Shown: positions 48,323 to 59,736 of the stretch, one piece after another
Position numbering within the stretch: position 1 is the first letter of the stretch
Layout: the number at the start of each line of letters is the position of its first letter
Source: Rhodamnia argentea
Lineage: Eukaryota; Streptophyta; Magnoliopsida; Myrtales; Myrtaceae
NCBI RefSeq assembly: GCF_020921035.1
Contig: NC_063158.1
Coordinates: 5,004,001 to 5,068,000 of the forward strand
DNA: 64,000 bases
Direction: 5' to 3'
Translations under genes and position numbers: made by a program
The notes under the pieces: generated by a model
What the model saw: only the letters and a program-made list of their open reading frames with translations
Databases searched by the model: none
What the model was told of the DNA's origin: nothing

Positions 48323-49140
48323 GGGAAAATCTCAAATAATGGCTCGAAGTTCCCTCATTTTCTTAAATGGGGGCTTGAAGTGATCTTTGTTTCAAATAAG
48401 AGTTTGAAGTGCTCTTAATGTTTGAAATAAGAGCATGAGGTGGTCATGATTGTTTCAAATAAAGGGCCTGACCTTGCCGGTCGGCTAACCGATCAAGGGC
48501 ATTTCCATCAAAATATAATCGTAACCTAATTTTTAGTTGAATTAATTTTAAAAATAAAAAAACATAAAGTTAAAAAAAAATATTGGTGGGAGGGTGCCCT
48601 CCTACCCGTTGTTGCCGGTGGGGTGATGGCGATGGTCGGCGGGGTCACTAGCTCCTCAAAGAGGGCCAACGACCATGCTGACTAGAGGCGAGGGCGGATA
48701 GGAGGGAGGGGTGCGGCCCTCGGCCGGAATAGGGTGAGGGTTGCCAACCCTCTACGGACCGGGGCTAGGGGCGCCGACCTTCGGCCGGACCCCTCTCCTA
48801 GCTTTGGCGAGGGCCAACGAGCCATCGCCGCCTCCCCACCGCATGTGGAGCGGCGTCCACGGGCGGGAGGGGTCCCTCCCGCTTGTGTTTCTATTTTTTT
48901 TAGTTTTTTTTTTAATTTTTAAAAAAGATAAAGAAAAAAAAAGCAAATAATAAAAAAAGTAAATGACGAAGATGTCCCTAATTAACCATTGAGAGGCCCA
49001 TTTTTGATATTGATATGGCTGCTTTAGGCTCTTATTTGAAACAATGTCCAGTGTATGCCTTTATTTGAAGTAATGAGGACTTTTCAGGCTATAACTTGAG
49101 AAAATGATATCATTTTAGATCCTTATTTGAAATTGTTTCC
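48323..49140. mobile_element. Foldback element, family D copy 2 (both arms present)
   Basis: An 818-bp element. It starts GGGAAAATCTCAAATAATGG, and the right end reversed reads GGAAACAATTTCAAATAAGG. The arms repeat 'caaataagagtttgaagtg' units. The core (about 48580-48890) is strongly GC-rich with 'gcgagggc', 'cggccggac' and 'gcgagggccaacga', flanked by A/T tracts. An apparent 60-70 codon frame in the core is compositional. No clear target duplication. Confidence 0.7.
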
Positions 49141-49433
49141 AAATTATGTTGTTAGACTCGAGTATTTGATGTATGTATATTCGCAAGAGTATTCAATATC
49201 ACTTTCCTTATAGCACTGAAAATTTGAATACGTCCGCATGAAAGCGAAATCCTGTCTTATGCTGAAGCCGGCATTTAATTCACACTAAATTTCCAACTCC
49301 CAAGAGATCCTACCCTTCCGCACTCCAACGGCTCTTTTTCTGGCCTGCGCGCACTCTCATGAAAGTGACCTAATTCATTAATGGAAACCCAACAACGCTC
49401 CTCCCCGTCTTCTTCTTCTTCCCTCTACATATA

Positions 49434-49458
49434 CTCTCTCTCTCTCTCTCTCTCTCTC
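49434..49458 (+). repeat. (CT)n microsatellite upstream of SAUR
   Basis: Twelve or so CT units about 115 bp before the SAUR start codon, in the probable leader. An ATG at 49381 opens a 74-codon frame across this tract; if the transcript starts upstream of it, that would be an upstream frame. Confidence 0.8.
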
Positions 49459-49571
49459 ACTACCCATTTAGCTGCCCATTTCATCTCTCAACTTCTCTCT
49501 CTCTCCCAAACATCTTGTGACAATCAGCATAATCTCGTAATTTCCAGGGCCTTCTCGGTCGAGCTTCACGC

Positions 49572-49934
49572 ATGGATTGCTTGGTCTTGCCGGTCTCGAT
49601 GCTGAGAAGGCGGTCCACGGGTTCGAGGCTGGGCTACCGGCCGCTCTCGGAGGAGGCACTGGGCGAGCCGGTGGAGCGGCCGGCTGTGACGGTGGTAGTG
49701 GGGAAGGAGAGGAAGGAGTTCCTGGTGGACCCTTTCGTGCTGGAGGAGAGCCCTTTCCGGGTCCTGATCGATTCGGCGAGGCGAAGAGAGGTGAGGGAAG
49801 AGGAGAGGGTGATTCTGGTGGATGTGGACTCGATCTTGTTCGAGCACATGTTGTGGTTGATGCACAATGATTCCACCTCTTTGTTCCAGCTCAATCTCAA
49901 GGACATCATTGACTTCTATGCTCAAGATTTTTAG
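49572..49934 (+). CDS. SAUR-like auxin-responsive protein
   Basis: An intronless frame of 120 residues. It opens MDCLVLPVSMLRRR, then LGYRPLSEEALGEP. The SAUR domain covers about residues 38-115, with VTVVVGKERKEFLVDPFVLEESPFRVLID, then VILVDVDSILFEHMLWLMHN and a tail ending FYAQDF. The pattern V(V/G)xxRxxFxVxxxxLxxxxFxxLL is that of SAUR proteins, small auxin-induced regulators that inhibit PP2C.D phosphatases and so raise plasma-membrane proton-pump activity. This one belongs to the divergent group with an MDCLVLPVS start, like Arabidopsis At3g12955 as I remember it. Its behaviour towards PP2C.D is inferred from the family only. Confidence 0.9.
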   Translation: MDCLVLPVSMLRRRSTGSRLGYRPLSEEALGEPVERPAVTVVVGKERKEFLVDPFVLEESPFRVLIDSARRREVREEERVILVDVDSILFEHMLWLMHNDSTSLFQLNLKDIIDFYAQDF

Positions 49935-50382
49935 CGAGGGACATCCATTACAGAAAAGAGAAATATTACAGATTAGGTTAAACACTGATTGAGCTTGTAG
50001 ATTTTCTTTTGAAATGCGTTCTATGCAATCAATACATACATATCAAATACAATAGCATCGTGTTATTTTGGAGGTATAGGATTTCTGGTCTCGTTTCTCT
50101 TTGGACTGTTTATGCTTGAGTTTTACTTCATCTTCTTAAATCCGTTCATTTTTTTTTAATGGGCATGGGATGGGCTTTGTTTCCGGCCCAAGATAATGAA
50201 AGCCCACCTAGATTGATGTTTTGGAGACCAAGGAACTAAAAGAATGGGCTCTCACAAAAGAATAATAAGAGGGGCTGAAGATTTGTCACCAAAAGATATA
50301 ATGATCTATGAATTTTATGCTTGGGATCCAAATGGGTAAGTTTTATGTGACGGAATGACAAGCTAGGCTGTCTGATATGGTT
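49935..50382. other. SAUR 3' UTR and short intergenic stretch
   Basis: The first 150 bases or so are probably 3' untranslated sequence. The rest shows no gene. Confidence 0.5.
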
Positions 50383-50773
50383 GAAAAAAAAAAAAAATCA
50401 GAGTCCGAAGTGGAGCCATTTTCTAAAAGAGGACTCAAAAGGAACTTTATCTCAAATAAGAGCTTGAAATGACCAAATCGTATCAAATGAGGACCTGAAT
50501 TCCTCGGCTAGCCGGCAAGCAATAGACTATTCTGACTATCGGGGAAGGGATATTTTAGTCAAAATAAGGAATTGAAGCCGCTGGTGATCGTGGCCTTCAG
50601 AGAAGCAATATACTTTTTCTTCTCCTACTGGAATAGTCATATGCTCACTGGCAGGCCAAAGGCCTCACTTTGAGACTATTTGACAGCTTTGGGCCCTATT
50701 TGAGGCAAAGTCTATTTTGGGCCTTCTTAAAAAAAATGACTTCATTTTGGGCTTTTATTTGAAATTTTTTCTC
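50383..50773. mobile_element. Foldback element, family D copy 3
   Basis: A 391-bp element. The left arm has 'gagtccgaagtggagcc', 'ctcaaataagagcttgaaatg' and 'caaatgaggacctgaat'. The right arm has inverted counterparts 'cctcactttgagactattt', 'ggccttcttaaaaaaaatg' and 'tttatttgaaattttttctc'. The centre is shorter and less GC-rich than in copy 2. Confidence 0.65.
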
Positions 50774-50856
50774 AATACAACACCAAATGACGATCAAGAA
50801 ATGGAGCTTTTTTTTTATTTTTTTGGTCGGATGTCAAGAAATGGAGTTGAATGTTT

Positions 50857-51105
50857 TATTCTCAAACCATTTCTCTCTCTAAGGAGTCTGAACTTCCACA
50901 TTAGAACCCATGACAGGAACCTAGTCTAAGAAGCAAGTAAAGAAGAAGCTAAGAGAGATCCACAGATTAATCAGAAAGTCAAACCGAGATCAGGTGGTGC
51001 TAACAAAATCTGCCAACTTCTTTCTAACCTTTGAGATATTCAAAATGGAGGACGAGGAGCTGAGTTTCTATTCCACCATCGATTAGTGTTGGCCATGTTA
51101 CGATT
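50857..51105 (-). pseudogene. Fragment of AHL gene 3' end
   Basis: This stretch is a diverged copy of the end of the intact AHL gene near 55588-55955, in the same orientation. It shares 'tctcaaaccatttctc', 'cttccacat', 'agaagaagctaa', 'aaatggagg(a/g)cgagga' and 'ggccatgttac' in the same order. It covers the 3' untranslated region plus roughly the last twenty codons. An internal deletion of about 85 bp removes 'attacagtagc...cttctc', and the coding part carries indels. The rest of the gene is absent. It lies 84 bp right of family D copy 3. Confidence 0.75.
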
Positions 51106-54100
51106 GGACGGATGCCTCTAAACTTTCAAATGTTATACACTATCCATTTAAGCTTTCATTATGTTATAGCAGTTAATCCTTCGTTGTATTGCATGCACAC
51201 GACATTTAAGGAGTAAAAATGTATTTTTATCTTTTTTTTATATGGAAATCTCTCTTGTACCTTTGTTTCTGTAAAATTGGACAAAGAAGGAAAAGGGAGA
51301 GGAATAAATGAACTAAAATATTAATACCAAGAAATAAATAATGTAACTACATTAAAAAAAATAAAATTTATTGAATTTAACGAATATATTGATTGAACTA
51401 AGAAAAACAAAAAAATAAGTAGGGCTCAGTAGTAAAAATTCAAATCACAAGAACTAGATACTCATTATGTTAATTTACATGGCTAATTAAATTATAAAAA
51501 TGATTGATCAATAAAAAAACTTAAAAATATTACTTACGACTTCGGTTAATCATATCCTTTTATGAGTTGAGGGATCACTTCCTTTTATACAAATTCTTAA
51601 ATATTTTGTTAATAGATAATTTTTCGTGCTAATTACCCCTTTAAAGTTTTTTAAATATCATTGACCTAGTTTTTTGGACTTAAATAAAAGCAAAAAGTAT
51701 TTTTATTCAAATCCTAGAAAGTTATAAAAAAAAACGTGTACGTGGTTATACGTGTTACTATTTGAGTGTAGTAAACAGCTTCACAATTTAAGCAATAATC
51801 AAAGTGTGTAAGCCGTGAAATTTAAATCAAACAAAAGGTAAAAAGTAGAAGTCAACTCTAATAGGCCGATATTTTGACACTTTTACTACCGAGTCCTTTT
51901 TCCTTTTTTATTTAACTTGTGTTTATTCTTTTTCTCAAAACTGTTTTTATACTTAGTTACTCTATTATTAGTATTTTAGTTAATTTATTTTTCTTAATTT
52001 CTCTAATATTTTTTTTGTTTTTGTTTTTGCAAACCAAGAGAAAATTATTAGTTTTATCTCCTAAAAAACATGTGCATTGTACCTGTAAGGAAAAATTACG
52101 AAGGATTAATGGTTGTAACAAGATAGACATTCCTAAATATCGTGTAATAGTTGAAAATTCGAGGCAAATATGTACTACATCTAAAGGTCATGGGGGTTTG
52201 CAAAATCTGCCCTAATATATTTTTTAGGTCGAAATCTCCCCTAATATTAACTATTAGAATTCGTGGGCACCGCACGTGTGCTGCACGGTGTTTTTAGTCT
52301 ATTGAATTGCTACTTCAAAGTATTATTTTGAAACATAGCTTGAAAGAAATAAATTTGAAACACACAGCTCACCATGAAGTAAACAAGGGTTTTAATGTTT
52401 CCTCTGACTTCTAGGATAATCAGCCATCCTGCATTTACCATTCTTTTTGCCAGAGTTATAGGTTCTTGACTAGTATATCCTATGTAATCTATGACATTAT
52501 TAATATGGTTATCAAGGAAAACTAATTTATATTTCCTATCTCCACGACATAATATGATCATCATAGTCTCAGCACAACTAAATACTATCGCAATATGGAA
52601 TGACGACTTGACGTGTGAGAAGTATTCGAAAACCTATGGTAAATCGTTCAGGCATGCTACTCAACCAATTATACTATTAACTTGAATTCATAGCAACGTA
52701 AAATATATTTTCTATTCTTCACAAACTATTACAATGATGGCATTGTCAATATTAACTTCACCAAGTGACTTGAATGACAATTAGGTTTTCTATATAAACC
52801 CCTGTCAGACTACATAAGATTAAAGAGATCATGATGTGATTAGTGTTATCACTTAAACCGGTCAAAAAAAAAAAAATCAGTTGGGCAACAATGAAATTAC
52901 TTATTCAATATTTTTCTTCCGGGTCATATTGGTTATGAATGTCCAGTTTATGGTAAAGCTGTTAGCTTCATTAAACTAATAAGAATTTGCTAAGATTAGG
53001 GGGGAAAGAAGAAAGTTAGTAATAATTAATTAAACCCATATGTGTTGCCATCATCATTGTAGTTGCCTTGACCACAATCACTGCCACACTGTCCACATAA
53101 CCATAAACAAATCCTCGAAGATTCAAGCTATTGATCTGATTACCGCAAATTGCATATGTTTATGCTAATTAAAGAAGTTCTTAGTAAAACTCGCGAATTA
53201 TCACTCGTTGTTTATCTTCCATAACAAAGGGCTAAATATGTTTATTCTCATATCTAAATCTGAGTTTTATGTTGTGCAGTATGCTCTATTTAATCTAGGT
53301 CGGCATGTTTAGAGCAACTATCAAACCTCTTTAGGGTTCCAAGAGCATTTTGTTTTCTTCCACCCATATTACAACCTATTATCCTCGATCTAATCGAAGT
53401 CAAAATTGTCATCTTAAGCATAATATAACCAGAAAGGTCCAGTTAAAGTGCTGATTTACACGTTCTCTTCTTTGACCTAGCTTGAACTTTTGAAGAGTTT
53501 CAAATAGGCCTAGAGCATCAACTGGAATTGGTAATTACCCAAAGCAAATCTAAAGCTTTTGTTTGGCAGCTGATTTGGTGATGATGCTAATCGATTCACC
53601 CTCCACGAGCATAATCTTGCAGTTAAATAAACCTAGTCACCAGTCAGACTTAAACACATGAAATGTTTGTGTCTACTCAATGTCTATTTAGCGACACATA
53701 TGACCGGCTTAATTCTTTCATGGCAGCAATCAATAGCTCTTGTGACACTTCATTTTGATCTTGTAAATGGAAAATCACTCGAGGGAGAATTATTTGTGAG
53801 GGAGCATATTCTGCAGATCATTAAGGAATCAAATTCAATCCTTATGAGATAAGCTCTAGTTATCCTTCCATCAATTTGAAATTTCTAATGTTTGAAGAGA
53901 ACATTAGAGGTACAATGAACCATACATTCAGCAACTCAGCAGCAATCCAAGAAGTGGAGAATAAAGACTTTTGAGCACACTACACAAGTGTTAGCAATAT
54001 TTAAGTGCACTTCCTGTGGAAAATGTGTGTGGAACCCTAAATAAATTAGTGAACCTAATGACCTTATTCGCAAAAGGCTAGAGAAGGTGGATCGTGAATA

Positions 54101-55587
54101 GGATGTGATGGACATGGTTGGAATTAGCTTCCTTTTGGACAATTTGATGCACTAAATAAACAAATGTGATTATCCTAAGGTATAGAAAGCAGTTGAGACT
54201 CATCTCTTTCATTTATTTCTTTTGTTAAAAGAATGGAGTGCAGTGAACCTCGAGGAGTTTGCGTAGGGTTTAAAAGGTTACAAAATATAGGTGAATTTGC
54301 CGATGAAGCTTGGTTTTTTATTTTGTTGAAGGGGAAAAAAAAAGTAATTAAAGGATGGATAAAACCGATCACAGTGCACAAAATAACCGGTCTAGTAGAG
54401 TGAGTTAAGACGTAAGTAATTAACTCTGGGTCATTCATCTTGTCTTGAAGTTCTGCAACGAACACCACCAAGAGGGCAAAAGAGACTAAACCAATAACCT
54501 AGAGAGATAGATAATATTGCTTATGTTCACAAAAAAAGCGACGATCAACCATCAGTGTAAAGAATAACTTATAACATTTACCCTTGGATGGGTGGGATGT
54601 TTGTCTAGAGTTAGTATTGTAACCGAATTCTTTCGCCTGTAAATAATCCAATTGTGAATGTGCAAGTTATTTCTTTTGCACCTGCAATGAACCTAATAAA
54701 ATAAAGCCAAAAATTAAGGAAGATGAATTCGAATCGTGCTGTGCTTTGTGTGCCTATACCCACGAGACATTTGTCCAAACAACTGAATATGCATACAACG
54801 TTGTTTATGGATTTTCCATTAAAGAAGATCAATGAAGGAGACAATAAGTTTTTTTCTTAACAAAGAAAAGGTAGGGGTCCTATGTTTCAGGTGAACCCCA
54901 AAGGAATGAAATTCTTATTCGAAACAAGTCATGAGAAAAACAGAAACCGGGGTTTCAGAAATCATACTTCAGTTACGATTGAAACCGAGATTGTACAACT
55001 ATCTACTCCTAGCATAACCCAAAGAAAAATAATACGACGAAATACGGATAACATTTCCTAGAGAATTAAGTAATGTTAAACTCTTGCACTTTCCTAAGTT
55101 GCAAATTTTTTTTTTTTTTTTTTGGATAGATGAATGGAATGTATAATCTCCTTTTACTTATCTTCTAGCATTGCATAAAGGATTAATGAGCTGACCAAGG
55201 AGGCATTTTCAGACAGAGAACAAGATTATTACAGCTGAATCTCGAAAAACCGCTTACCCAGCAAATCATTTGAGACTGTAAAAACGACAGTTCTACCGGA
55301 TGCTAGCAGTTCTTCTCTCCTTTGAGTGAGCCTCCTGCCTCTCTAGATTATGTTTTTCAGTGCTGTATTTATTATGTACGCTGAAATCAATGCACAGCCA
55401 AAACAATGACATGCCCCGAAAACTCAACAACAGTTTACTAGATTCGGACGATAGTGTTTGTTATATGAGCAGGAGATTGACCTAGCCAGACGTTCATTTT
55501 TTGGTATAGACATGAAGGTTGACATATAAAAAGTTTCCAAATGCAATCAATAAAACTACTGAAACACATAATTAGTAAAGTTGAATT
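51106..55587. other. Long intergenic region, no convincing gene
   Basis: AT-rich sequence with short frames only. 54175-54520 on the minus strand has an open stretch reading VIGLVSFALLVVFVAELQDK and, further on, LITYVLTHSTRPVILCTVIG. It is hydrophobic and looks like part of a membrane protein, preceded by CTCTCTAG; no partner exon was found. A CACGTG-containing near-palindrome lies at about 52267-52290. T-runs occur at about 55107-55125. Confidence 0.4.
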
Positions 55588-55865
55588 ATTTCTCAAACCA
55601 TTTCTCGTGAAGGAGTTTGCGCTTCCACATAGTCATCGAGAAGAAAAGACTATTTTCAGAACCCAAAAGGAACCAAATTCAAGAAGTTACAAACAAAGAA
55701 GAAGCTAAAAAGATCAACAGAATCAGAACACCAAACCATGATCATGGCGCTAACAAATCTATGTGAACTTTTTCTGACCTTGGATATTACAGTAGCTCTT
55801 CCCCAATCGATGGTCACACTGCAGCTTCAACTCACCACGTCTTTTCTTTCTTCCATTTTTTCTTC

Positions 55866-56729
55866 TCAAAATGGAGGGCGAGGACCTAAATTTCCGCTCC
55901 ACCCGTCAACTGGGAGCTGAACGGTGTTGCTGTTGTCGTTGGTCATGTTACCGAGTGGCAAATTGAAGAATGGGAGGCCCGAAGACGGATCCGGAAACGG
56001 GTTGTGCCCACCGCTCGTGGCCACCTGCATCTGGATCTGTTCCTCCTCCTCTAGCGGCAATCTCTCGTAGGCAACATTGGTAAAGGACGCCGTGATCACG
56101 ATGACCGGCCCGGAGGCGATGAGCTCGCCTACCACGCTCCCCCCAACGACTTGGCCTTGCCCACCCGCCAGAAATATCGTCAAGCTTGTGGCCCCTGGTG
56201 GAGCTGGTGGGGGCAAGAAGGAGCCAGACAGGGACAGAATCTCGAACCGCCCATGGAGCGTCACCACGGATCCGGCTGCGGCCGGCTGCCGCAGGCTCAC
56301 GTTGGTGACCGTGCCAGTCCCGCTCAGCACGCAGATTCCCCGCTGCCGCCGCCGTGCGTAGGTAGTGATGCAGTCGAAGACGTCGCACCCGTTCCCAACC
56401 TCGAGAATGTGGGCCCTGAGGCTGTTGGCACTCTCCCGGGTTATGATCACGGGAGGCTTCGGCTTGTTCTTGGATCCAGGAGGCCGGCCACGAGGCCGGC
56501 GAGCCACCATGTCACCGACCCCATGGCTAGCGTTGACCGCTCCAAGCTCTAGGGTTTGGTGCGCCCCCTCGTCATGATGGTCGCCGCTGGAGAATTGGTG
56601 GTTGTGGTTGTTGCTGATTGCTTCGTGATCGTCCGATTCGGACTGGTGGCTGTGGAGATGTAAATCGGGTCTCTGAAGCTGCTGGTGGATATTGAATCGA
56701 GAAGCAGTGCCTAAATCCAAACCGGCCAT
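55866..56729 (-). CDS. AT-hook motif nuclear-localized protein, clade A (AHL23-like)
   Basis: An intronless frame of 287 residues. The frame is open 14 codons further up, but [12 protein letters not shown] is the family's usual start, so the ATG at 56729 is chosen. A His/Gln/Asn-rich N-terminus is followed by one AT-hook, [17 protein letters not shown] (core RGRP about residue 80-83). The PPC/DUF296 domain (about 94-220) follows, with [20 protein letters not shown] and the clade-A hexapeptide GRFEIL at 160-165. The C-terminus ends LGPRPPF. AHL proteins bind AT-rich DNA in the minor groove, form trimers through the PPC domain and repress growth and flowering genes. Candidate TATA elements on the minus strand lie at about 56942-56948 and 57171-57182, so the leader length is uncertain. 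A broken copy of the 3' end lies 5 kb to the left. Confidence 0.93.
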   Translation of the reverse strand: MAGLDLGTASRFNIHQQLQRPDLHLHSHQSESDDHEAISNNHNHQFSSGDHHDEGAHQTLELGAVNASHGVGDMVARRPRGRPPGSKNKPKPPVIITRESANSLRAHILEVGNGCDVFDCITTYARRRQRGICVLSGTGTVTNVSLRQPAAAGSVVTLHGRFEILSLSGSFLPPPAPPGATSLTIFLAGGQGQVVGGSVVGELIASGPVIVITASFTNVAYERLPLEEEEQIQMQVATSGGHNPFPDPSSGLPFFNLPLGNMTNDNSNTVQLPVDGWSGNLGPRPPF

Positions 56730-57013
56730 GCCCACATCAACAGGGAAAAACAACAGAAAAACAAGGAGCAAGAAAAACTATTAAAAACTTTTAATATAAA
56801 GAAAATTTCCTTAAAAAAGAAAATCACTTCTGGGTATTTTATTGTGAGGGAAGTGGGATATAATCACATAAAGTAAAGAGAAAAGGAAAGTGACTTGAGG
56901 AGAGAAAGAGAGACTGATTTGAGTACTGCAACACAGATTGAGTATATAGAAACCAGAACAGATGTGAAACAGCTAAGTCAAAAGAAAGAAGAAGAAAGGA
57001 AGGAGGATCAAGA

Positions 57014-57035
57014 TGAAGAAGAAGAAGAAGAAGAA
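57014..57035. repeat. (GAA)n tract upstream of AHL
   Basis: About seven GAA units, read as (TTC)n on the AHL sense strand, in its leader or promoter. GA-rich tracts surround it at 56880-57120. Confidence 0.8.
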
Positions 57036-57278
57036 GATGGAGGAGGATGAAGTGCAGATGAAGGAAAAGGGAAGAGGTGAGAGAGACGATGGAGAGAGAG
57101 AGAGGAGAGAGAGGTTCTTCAGGAAAGAGTCATTTCTAATTCTCATACAGCCCAAAAGTTGAGATATACACAATATAAAAATTTCAAGTGGCGTTACCTT
57201 TCTTACAATTATTTTAGAGAAGAAGAGAAGATGACGAAGACACTCTCGTTGCTAGCGCGTGGAAGATTAAAAAATAGA

Positions 57279-57633
57279 GGGTTAATACCATGAAATTTTT
57301 CCTCAGTCACTTTTTGTTAAATTTTTCCATCAAATTGATGAATTAGATCACATGTGTCAGTTGATGTGTGTATCAATTTGTGATTTTTACCTTCTATTTA
57401 TTACAAGCGTAACAATTTTGAGCCTTTTTTTTGTGCTAATTTCATTAAATAAAATCTAATTGACCGTAAATTTATCACAAGTGTATCGGTTTAGAGGTTT
57501 TTGGTAGTCTAAAAATTAGTTTAGGATAAATTTATAACAAGTGCAATATTTAAAGTCTTTGGTGGTCAAAAAATTAGTTTGGAGTAAATTTGTCACAGGT
57601 ATATCAATTTCGGATTTTTGGTGGTATTAACCC
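57279..57633. mobile_element. Long-inverted-repeat element, family C copy 3
   Basis: A 355-bp element starting GGGTTAATACC and ending GGTATTAACCC, exactly the family C termini. Internal 'aaatttgtcacaggtatatc' and 'gtgtatcggtttagagg' units match other copies. The flanks AAAAATAGA and AAAATTAAA are similar but AT-rich, so the target duplication is uncertain. It lies about 550 bp upstream of the AHL start codon. Confidence 0.75.
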
Positions 57634-58022
57634 AAAATTAAAATAGAAGAGATCTTGACATTTAAATCTGGGTAAATAAAATCTTGACAAAACTTGAAGA
57701 ATTTGAAAGGTGGATGGAGAGAGAGTGGTGTGCACATGTAAATCATTTGTTAATATCACTAGTCAAACCATCGTGGAACTAAAGAAATACTTTGAATAAA
57801 ATGCGATTTAATTGGAAGTTACATGAGAAAGTTGATGTGTAGACAAACATATTTTCGATATGGACTCACAGATTGGTCAAACTATGCCACTTTGAAATGC
57901 CAACTTTGACTGCGGGCTGCACATTCACATGTGCTTTTTTGTGTTGCGTGTGTTTTTTAAGCTCCGGAAAGGTCAAATTTAACATGTCTTTTACTCAAGC
58001 TGAGAATAATTACTTTGGCAGC

Positions 58023-58917
58023 GGCAAAAGAACACTTGGAGTGTTAATATTTATGTACGACGCTCACTTTAGTGTCAATATTTTTTTTTATCACTTAAGT
58101 GTTAAATCGGAGAAAAAACGATTACCTAAGTGTCAATTTCGATAAAAAAATGATCGGTTGAGTGCCAATTCCGACCAAACAATACACGTCGCTTTTTTTT
58201 TTATTATTAATTTTTTAATATTATGTGTCAATTTTTTTTTAATAAATCAACCCACGTGGACTATTCAACTTTAAAATAGTTAAAAATTAAAATTCAACAT
58301 AAAAATAGCCTTATATATATATATATAAAACTAAGCAAAAGTTGCAGCGATGAGGGTAGTGAGCCCACGCCATCGGGGTCGGTGAGGCATGGCCATGGCC
58401 CGCCTCGCAAACCCATGGTGAGGTTGACTTTGCCCAGATCCGGGTGAGGCCGGCCTCAAAGAGCCGTGGCTAGGCACGGCCGGCCTCGCCTAGTGACCGC
58501 TCGGCGAGGTTGGCCATTGTCGGGCGAGGCTGGCCGCGCCCCTCCTCGGTAGGGGTCACCGGGAGCTCGACGACCCCCTCGGTCATCTCCCACCCCTCGC
58601 AGGCCATTGCTGGCAATGGTGGGGCGGCGACGGTGAGGGCTTCCAAGCCCTAGCTGCTGCAATTTTTTTTTAAAGTTCATTTAGTTTATTTTTTAGTTTT
58701 TTAATTTTTTTAACTTTTGGTTTTTTTTTTAATTGCTGTTTTGGAAGCTACGGTGAGCCACATGAATGCCACGTCAGATTTTTGGCGAAACTCACTGGAG
58801 TTGGCACTAAAATAACAATTTTTTTGAAAAAATTGGCACTTAAGTGATCCAAAAAAAATATTGGCACTAAAGTGAGTGCCATACACAAATATTGGTACTC
58901 CTAGTGTCTTTTTACCC
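58023..58917. mobile_element. Foldback element, family B copy 2 (MULE-like)
   Basis: An 895-bp element. The right end reversed begins GGGTAAAAAGACACTAGGAG, and the left begins GGCAAAAGAACACTTGGAG. The arms repeat 'tcacttaagtgccaatttt' units with CACTTAAGTG palindromes. The GC-rich core (about 58340-58660) has many 'ggcgaggc' and 'gcctcgcc' words and a 74-codon minus frame that is compositional. The flanks TTTGGCAGC (58014-58022) and TTTTGTAGC (58918-58926) match at 7 of 9 bases. Confidence 0.78.
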
Positions 58918-58926
58918 TTTTGTAGC

Positions 58927-59736
58927 TAAAAATTTATTTGATAAGCTCGTTGTGAGTTATCATATGTAAATTAAATTATTATGAATTGCAAAAAGTATGC
59001 TAATTCTTTTCAATTGGTGATATCGAAAATTTTACTAGCTTAAAGTTTTAAAATGATTGGCTGCAAATTAGAGTAAGAAACCTTCTAAATTCATTTCTTC
59101 ACATGCTATTATAATTGAACTTATATCACGGGTTCGGAGGATGTTACGCCCAATTCTCATGGTTTGCCTGTTCATCAATACCTTTGACCTTATTAAAAAG
59201 TCAAACCCAAGAGTTTAATTTATCGATGAAGGGAGATCACATGTCTATAAAGATCATATAAACTCATTTACAAGCAATGCAAGGTACTTCAACATGCCCC
59301 TCGTGTTCAACCCGGGTTAGGAATAGCATGTGAAGTTCAACGAACGGTGCCTACACAAGTGAAAAAGCTAGGACGCAATCCGGTCGTGATGCACATTTAG
59401 AAAGTCCAACCAAAAAACTTAATCTTCTAGGTGGAGGGAGATAACGTGTATATGAATAGCATATAAATCCTGAAGACAAGTGACATCTATCGGAGTCGCA
59501 AAAGTGATGATGTCGGCCATCGTAGAAGAGAGAGAGCGCTTTTTCTCCAAATTTGATTGCATTATATGAGAACCCTCAGAAAGAAAAGGTATATTAGGGT
59601 CCTTTTATAATTAAGGGTTTCTTTTTTTTCCCCCAATATTGTGATTGAACCTAGACCTTCATGCCACATTATACATATATTTTCATAGTGATGCAATAAT
59701 TTGTGCTGCCCATTTAAAGAGGATAGACATCTCTTA
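58927..59736. other. Intergenic region with an internal duplication
   Basis: There is no gene. A 65-70 bp unit occurs twice in direct orientation, at about 59195-59262 and 59400-59469 ('agtcaaacccaagagttt' and 'agtccaaccaaaaaactt', both followed by 'gggagat', 'acatgt' or 'acgtgt', and 'catataaa'). This may be part of an older tandem repeat. Confidence 0.45.

Noticed and set aside
48734-48950. Three overlapping 60-70 codon frames
   Set aside because: They are open only because the GC-rich core of family D copy 2 lacks stop codons; all are Pro/Arg/Ala-rich and mutually exclusive.
49566-49985. Minus-strand 139-codon frame over the SAUR gene
   Set aside because: It is antisense to a recognisable SAUR protein and rich in His, Gln and Arg from the reversed codons; no domain.
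52267-52290. Near-palindrome 'caccgcacgtgtgctgcacggtg' as a regulatory site
   Set aside because: It lies far from any gene, and similar CACGTG-containing phrases are common in plant repeats; nothing supports a function.
55948-56552. Open frames of 133 and 146 codons on both strands
   Set aside because: They overlap the AHL coding sequence in other frames and have Arg/Pro-biased composition from its GC-rich codons.
57014-57173. A frame with runs of Phe and Ser on the minus strand upstream of AHL
   Set aside because: It is produced by the GAA/GA simple repeats of the AHL leader.
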